A stretch of 5,175 nt of DNA from NCBI GenBank assembly GCA_012270595.1, contig JAAXIA010000200.1, positions 1 through 5,175 of the forward strand, given 5' to 3'. The DNA comes from Rhodanobacteraceae bacterium (lineage in GTDB: Bacteria; Pseudomonadota; Gammaproteobacteria; Xanthomonadales; Rhodanobacteraceae). This document shows positions 1-5,175 of the stretch, piece after piece (positions within the stretch are counted from its first letter, which is position 1; the number at the start of each line of letters is the position of its first letter). Position numbers and translations under genes: made by a program. The notes under the pieces were generated by a model. That model was not told the DNA's origin. It did not search any database and saw only the letters and a program-made list of their open reading frames with translations.

Positions 1-1571
<1,571 letters not shown>

Positions 1572-1629
1572 CTATTCACGGGCGGCACATCTGGCACCAT
1601 ATTTGCATACCAGACGCACCGCACAGATT

Positions 1630-2192
<563 letters not shown>

Positions 2193-2201
<9 letters not shown>

Positions 2202-2768
2202 CGAGAAACCGCCCAATCGGCGATACAGTGCAAACCCTACTTCACCAGCGCTTGCACTGTGGTGAACCTGCCAGTTTGCCGGTAAATCGGGCACCGCACC
2301 GCGAGCGTATTCCACATAGATGCTTGCCTGGGGTGTTAACCAGCCTCCCTGCTCCAGTTGCCTGGCCAGCCTCGTCCATAATTGAAGTGCAAAGGGAGGA
2401 TCGAGGAACACCAGGCCGAATGATCGAGCACGACCGCGCAGATAAGAAAGCGCAGTGCTGTTTGCCACCATCACGCTGGAAAGGTGCAAACGCGTTAGGT
2501 TTTCCCGTAAAGATTTTGCCAAAGCGGCATTGCTTTCCACAAACTGTACGCTTGCCGCACCACGCGACCAGGCCTCAATACCCAACGCACCGGTACCGGC
2601 ACATAAATCCAGCGCAGCTACGCCGGCAAGCGTGGGCGTCAACCACTGAAACAAGGTCTCGCGTACGCGCGCCGGCGTGGGACGCAGGCCCGGCAGAACG
2701 GGAACATCCAGCCTTGAGCGGCGCAGGCGACCGGCGATAATGTGAATGCGTCCTGGACGGTCGTTCAC
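2193..2768 (-). CDS. rsmD: 16S rRNA (guanine(966)-N(2))-methyltransferase
   Basis: RsmD uses S-adenosylmethionine to methylate N2 of G966 in 16S rRNA during 30S assembly. With the GTG start chosen here the protein has 191 residues (E. coli 198). It opens with the family's RIHIIAG segment, then LRPTPARVRETLF (from 28), the SAM-binding motif DLCAGTGALG (from 54), and the catalytic DPPF (123-126), the RsmD form of the N/DPPY/F motif of amino-methyltransferases. The C-terminal YVEY and LPANWQ segments also match E. coli. A longer reading from TTG at 2813 adds 15 residues that do not resemble the family and has no ribosome site. The GTG has AGGAAG 10 bases upstream, so I prefer it. The gene is divergent from ftsY and leads the leftward set. 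The stop lies inside one copy of an 8-base direct repeat. Confidence 0.97.
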
Positions 2769-2873
2769 GCCAATAAAGCTTCCTGTACCACTGGCACAAT
2801 GAACTGTTTGCAAGACAGTGCTAGCATGCCATCCATTATCCTTTAACGCTATTCTTCAAATTGCTATTCAATC
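2769..2873. promoter_or_regulatory. Divergent intergenic region between rsmD and ftsY
   Basis: These 105 bases separate two genes read away from each other, so promoters for both sets should lie here or overlap the rsmD 5' end. On the plus strand TTGCAA (2808-2813) resembles a -35 box (4 of 6), but the nearest -10-like hexamer, CATTAT (2834-2839), is 20 bases away, so no promoter can be named with confidence. An imperfect dyad with 5-base arms, ACTGT at 2803-2807 and ACAGT at 2815-2819, surrounds the TTGCAA and could be an operator or chance. The palindrome GCATGC lies at 2824-2829. No intrinsic terminator is seen. Confidence 0.4.
2779..2784 (-). promoter_or_regulatory. Ribosome binding site deciding the rsmD start
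   Basis: The minus strand reads AGGAAG, 10 bases before the GTG at 2768. It is the only good Shine-Dalgarno match near the rsmD 5' end and argues against the upstream TTG at 2813, which has none. Confidence 0.6.
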
Positions 2874-3923
2874 ATGCTCAAGCTCTGGAAACAAAAAAAA
2901 TCTGTCCTATTAGCGGAGCAGCCCATTAATCCCCCTGCTCTGCCCGCTGGCATGGATTCACAACAAAGCACTGGTATGCCGCTTAAACCCGTGTCAGAAG
3001 CTGCCAATCTGCCGAATTGGCGTGAACGACTATCCGGCAGTGGCTTTGCGCGTGGTATCAATGCCCTGTTCAATCGTCACCCCAGGCTCAGTGACGATCT
3101 TCTTGATGAACTTGAAACCACCCTGATAAGTGCTGATCTGGGTGTCGAAACCACGACCGAACTAATCGATGAGCTACGTAAAGGTATGCACAAGCGCCAG
3201 TTTGCCAACGCCGAAGTCTTGCTGGGAGCATTACGCGAGGCTTTGTTGGCGAGGTTGCAGACAGTCGAGAAGCCATTAATCATTACCGGCCATAAACCTT
3301 TTGTTATCCTCACTGTAGGCATAAACGGCGCTGGCAAAACCACTACCATCGGCAAGCTCGCGCGACATTACCGCGCTGAGGGTCGCAAAGTGCTGTTGGC
3401 TGCAGGTGACTCCTTTCGTGCTGCCGCCGTAGAACAACTCAAGACCTGGGGCGTGCGTCATGAGGTGCCGGTCATCTCGCAGGGGCAGGATAGCGACTCG
3501 GCCAGCGTCATCTTCGACGCCCTGCAAGCAGCAAGTTCACGCGGCATGGATGTGCTGATCGCCGATACAGCGGGTCGCCTTCATACCCAGGGTGGCCTGA
3601 TGAATGAACTGACCAAAATAGCCCGCGTGCTCAAAAAACTCGACCCCGAAGCTCCCCACGAGGTACTGATGGTCATTGATGGAACCACCGGGCAAAACGC
3701 ACTGAGCCAAGTGCGTCAGTTCCGCAAAAGCGTAGGTGTCACTGGTCTTGCCGTCACCAAACTTGATGGCAGTGCCAAAGGCGGAGTGCTCTTCGCGCTA
3801 GCACGCGAGTTTGCCCTGCCAGTCCGCTACGTTGGTTTGGGTGAAGGCGCTAAAGATCTGCGCAGCTTTGATGCACGGGCCTTTATTGACGGTTTATTGC
3901 CCACTCGCCTGAGTGGTTCTTAG
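2874..3923 (+). CDS. ftsY: Signal recognition particle receptor FtsY
   Basis: FtsY is the SRP GTPase receptor that docks ribosome–SRP complexes at the inner membrane and hands nascent membrane proteins to the translocon. The N domain starts near Trp49 and the G domain near residue 140. GTPase motifs are all present: GINGAGKTTT (149-158, P-loop Lys155), DSFRAAA (from 179), DTAGRLHT (from 231), TKLD (295-298), and the closing GLGEGAKDL (from 321). It is 349 residues, far shorter than E. coli FtsY (497), because the N-terminal A region is only about 48 residues and not acidic. The extreme N-terminus (MLKLWKQKK) is a short basic-hydrophobic stretch typical of proteobacterial FtsY and a likely membrane contact. 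That supports the ATG at 2874, the first standard start after the in-frame stop at 2844, although no Shine-Dalgarno precedes it. It heads the rightward set, 48 bases before the mutY ATG. Confidence 0.98.
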   Translation: MLKLWKQKKSVLLAEQPINPPALPAGMDSQQSTGMPLKPVSEAANLPNWRERLSGSGFARGINALFNRHPRLSDDLLDELETTLISADLGVETTTELIDELRKGMHKRQFANAEVLLGALREALLARLQTVEKPLIITGHKPFVILTVGINGAGKTTTIGKLARHYRAEGRKVLLAAGDSFRAAAVEQLKTWGVRHEVPVISQGQDSDSASVIFDALQAASSRGMDVLIADTAGRLHTQGGLMNELTKIARVLKKLDPEAPHEVLMVIDGTTGQNALSQVRQFRKSVGVTGLAVTKLDGSAKGGVLFALAREFALPVRYVGLGEGAKDLRSFDARAFIDGLLPTRLSGS

Positions 3924-3937
3924 ACTCAAGCGAGTCT
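3901..3937. repeat. Paired inverted repeats over the ftsY stop codon
   Basis: Two perfect 6-base-pair hairpins with 4-base loops stand in tandem: CCACTC/GAGTGG (3901-3916) and AGACTC/GAGTCT (3922-3937). The halves are also nearly complementary to each other: 3903-3914 can pair with 3924-3935 at 11 of 12 positions, leaving a 9-base loop that contains the TAG stop of ftsY. No T run follows on the plus strand, so it is not a standard intrinsic terminator. It may slow transcription, protect the ftsY mRNA end, or affect mutY initiation just downstream. Confidence 0.6.
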
Positions 3938-3971
3938 TAAGCAGGTGCACGCCTGATGTGCTCACGCCACC

Positions 3972-5054
3972 ATGTCTGATTGCTGCGTTACATCCCCGGC
4001 ACGTGCCATGGGTGGCATCGCAGTACCGCTCTTGTCCTGGTTTGACCGCCATGGCCGTCACGAGCTGCCCTGGCAGCACCGGGGCAAGCAGCAAGCCGAT
4101 AATGCCTACCGTGTGTGGTTATCTGAAATCATGCTCCAACAGACCCAGGTGAGCGCGGTCATTCCCTATTTTCTGCGCTTCATTGCTGCTTTGCCTACGT
4201 TGCCCGATCTCGCCCGTGCTGACGAAGACACAGTACTGGCCCTATGGTCGGGACTTGGTTACTATCGCCGGGCGCGTTTCCTGAAACGCGCAGCACAGCA
4301 GTGTATGACCCAACATAACGGTAAATTGCCGGGTGATTTCGACGCACTCATCGCCCTTCCCGGTATTGGAGCTTCTACCGCCGGAGCCATTCTCGCGCAG
4401 GCTTGGGATAAGCGTTTTCCGATTCTCGATGGCAACGTCAAGCGCGTACTCACCCGCTATCACGGCATTCATGGTCATCCTGGACAAAGCAGTGTGGAAA
4501 AACGCCTCTGGCAGTACGCCGACCGATACACGCCACACTGGCGAGTAGCCGACTACACCCAGGCTATTATGGATCTGGGGGCTACGGTGTGTGTGCGCAC
4601 GCGTCCCTACTGCGAGCTTTGCCCACTTAGGCGCCAGTGCGTTGCCCGGCGTGATGGCCTGTGTGCTCAACTACCAAGTCCCAAACCACGCAAGACCATG
4701 CCCGAACGTCACACTTTCATGTTAATACTACGCGATTCACAGAAGCGCGTATTGCTTGAACGCCGTAGTGAACACGGGGTGTGGGCGGGTCTTTGGAGTC
4801 TTCCGGAAGCTAAAGACGACAGCAGTGCCTGGTGCCAAGCACAACATCATGCCACCATCACGGGAGCACAGGCCCTGGTTTCTTTCACTCATGTATTTAG
4901 TCACTATCGACTGCACGTCAAACCACTGCTGTTTGATGCTGTGGGTATACCTTCGCACATTGCTGACCATGCCAACCTGCGCTGGTGCGACTGTGCGCAA
5001 CAACGCAGGCTCGGCCTGCCGGCCCCTATCAGGCGTCTATTACAAAATCTTTAA
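3972..5054 (+). CDS. mutY: Adenine DNA glycosylase MutY
   Basis: MutY removes adenine mispaired with 8-oxoguanine, preventing G:C to T:A mutation. At 360 residues it is close to E. coli MutY (350). The catalytic domain shows [11 protein letters not shown] with Glu52 (E. coli Glu37), the helix-hairpin-helix [14 protein letters not shown] (129-142), and [11 protein letters not shown] with Asp153 (E. coli Asp138). The [4Fe-4S] cluster ligands Cys207, Cys214, Cys217 and Cys223 have the family spacing C-x6-C-x2-C-x5-C. From about 235 comes the NUDIX-like domain that reads 8-oxoG, including the Phe-Ser-His loop (309-311). The start is uncertain. ATG at 3972 is the first possible, but neither it nor the in-frame ATG at 4008 has a ribosome site, and the latter gives an N-terminus closer in length to E. 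coli. It follows ftsY by 48 bases, and its stop overlaps the yggX ribosome site. Confidence 0.97.
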   Translation: MSDCCVTSPARAMGGIAVPLLSWFDRHGRHELPWQHRGKQQADNAYRVWLSEIMLQQTQVSAVIPYFLRFIAALPTLPDLARADEDTVLALWSGLGYYRRARFLKRAAQQCMTQHNGKLPGDFDALIALPGIGASTAGAILAQAWDKRFPILDGNVKRVLTRYHGIHGHPGQSSVEKRLWQYADRYTPHWRVADYTQAIMDLGATVCVRTRPYCELCPLRRQCVARRDGLCAQLPSPKPRKTMPERHTFMLILRDSQKRVLLERRSEHGVWAGLWSLPEAKDDSSAWCQAQHHATITGAQALVSFTHVFSHYRLHVKPLLFDAVGIPSHIADHANLRWCDCAQQRRLGLPAPIRRLLQNL

Positions 5055-5058
5055 GGAA
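5053..5058 (+). promoter_or_regulatory. Ribosome binding site of yggX overlapping the mutY stop
   Basis: AAGGAA begins within the mutY TAA and lies 9 bases before the yggX ATG. This is good spacing, and ribosomes ending mutY would cover it, which suggests the two genes share a transcript. Confidence 0.7.
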
Positions 5059-5067
5059 CTTTCACTC

Positions 5068-5175
5068 ATGACCCACATTGTTCATTGTGCCAAACTCGGC
5101 ATGGATGCAGAAGGTCTCGACTTCGCTCCATGGCCGGGCGCGCTAGGCCAGCGCATTTATACTAACATCTCAAAG
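5068..5175 (+). CDS. yggX: Fe(2+)-trafficking / oxidative damage protection protein, C-terminus cut by window edge
   Basis: Only the first 36 residues are present, but they match the YggX family (about 90 residues) well: Cys7 at the conserved position, then AEGLDF (14-19), PGALGQRIY (23-31) and NISK at the edge, against E. coli AEGQDF, PGELGKRIY and EISK. YggX is a small cytoplasmic protein linked to protecting Fe-S enzymes from oxidants and to labile Fe(II). The biochemical mechanism is still debated in the family. It follows mutY directly, as in E. coli, with a 13-base gap and a clear ribosome site, so the start is firm. Pairing with MutY, itself a 4Fe-4S enzyme acting on oxidised DNA, fits a shared oxidative-stress role. 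Confidence 0.95.
   Translation, partial: MTHIVHCAKLGMDAEGLDFAPWPGALGQRIYTNISK

Noticed and set aside
2228..2740. A 170-codon plus-strand reading frame opposite rsmD
   Set aside because: The translation is low in structure and rich in Pro, Arg and His, as expected of an antisense shadow; RsmD on the minus strand has all its motifs.
2893..2900. Run of eight A near the ftsY 5' end as a phase-variation or slippage site
   Set aside because: It encodes Gln-Lys-Lys in the expected basic N-terminus, and ftsY is normally essential, so on/off switching is unlikely.
4242..4670. A 142-codon minus-strand reading frame inside mutY
   Set aside because: It is antisense to the conserved catalytic and Fe-S part of MutY and resembles no known protein.

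Overview
The window holds seven recognisable genes and almost no spare DNA. All look like bacterial chromosomal housekeeping genes. The closest resemblance I can recall from memory is to proteobacterial proteins (gamma or beta). The pair mutY–yggX is a classic gammaproteobacterial arrangement, and the order rsmD / coaD / 2[4Fe-4S] ferredoxin / ggt beside ftsY recalls the Pseudomonas and betaproteobacterial neighbourhood. I cannot name a genus. I see no insertion sequence, phage gene, tRNA, rRNA or CRISPR array.

Layout: the genes form two divergent sets around a short intergenic region (about 2769-2873). Leftward on the minus strand, in transcription order, come rsmD (16S rRNA methyltransferase), coaD (coenzyme A synthesis), a YfhL/Alvin-type ferredoxin, and ggt (gamma-glutamyltransferase). 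The last overlaps the ferredoxin stop by 4 bases and runs off the left edge. Rightward on the plus strand come ftsY (SRP receptor), mutY (adenine DNA glycosylase) and yggX (Fe(II)-trafficking / oxidative-damage protection), which runs off the right edge.

How they fit together: rsmD and ftsY serve ribosome maturation and co-translational membrane targeting, and coaD supplies CoA. The ferredoxin, the 4Fe-4S enzyme MutY and YggX all touch iron-sulfur or oxidative-damage biology, and periplasmic GGT handles glutathione. That common theme is an inference from neighbourhood, not something the sequence proves.

I did not find a novel system. The most interesting unexplained structure is a pair of inverted repeats spanning the ftsY stop codon (3901-3937) that can fold in two mutually exclusive ways. 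Other points are start-codon ambiguities (mutY, rsmD), an FtsY almost without the acidic A domain, and an AT-rich direct repeat between rsmD and coaD.
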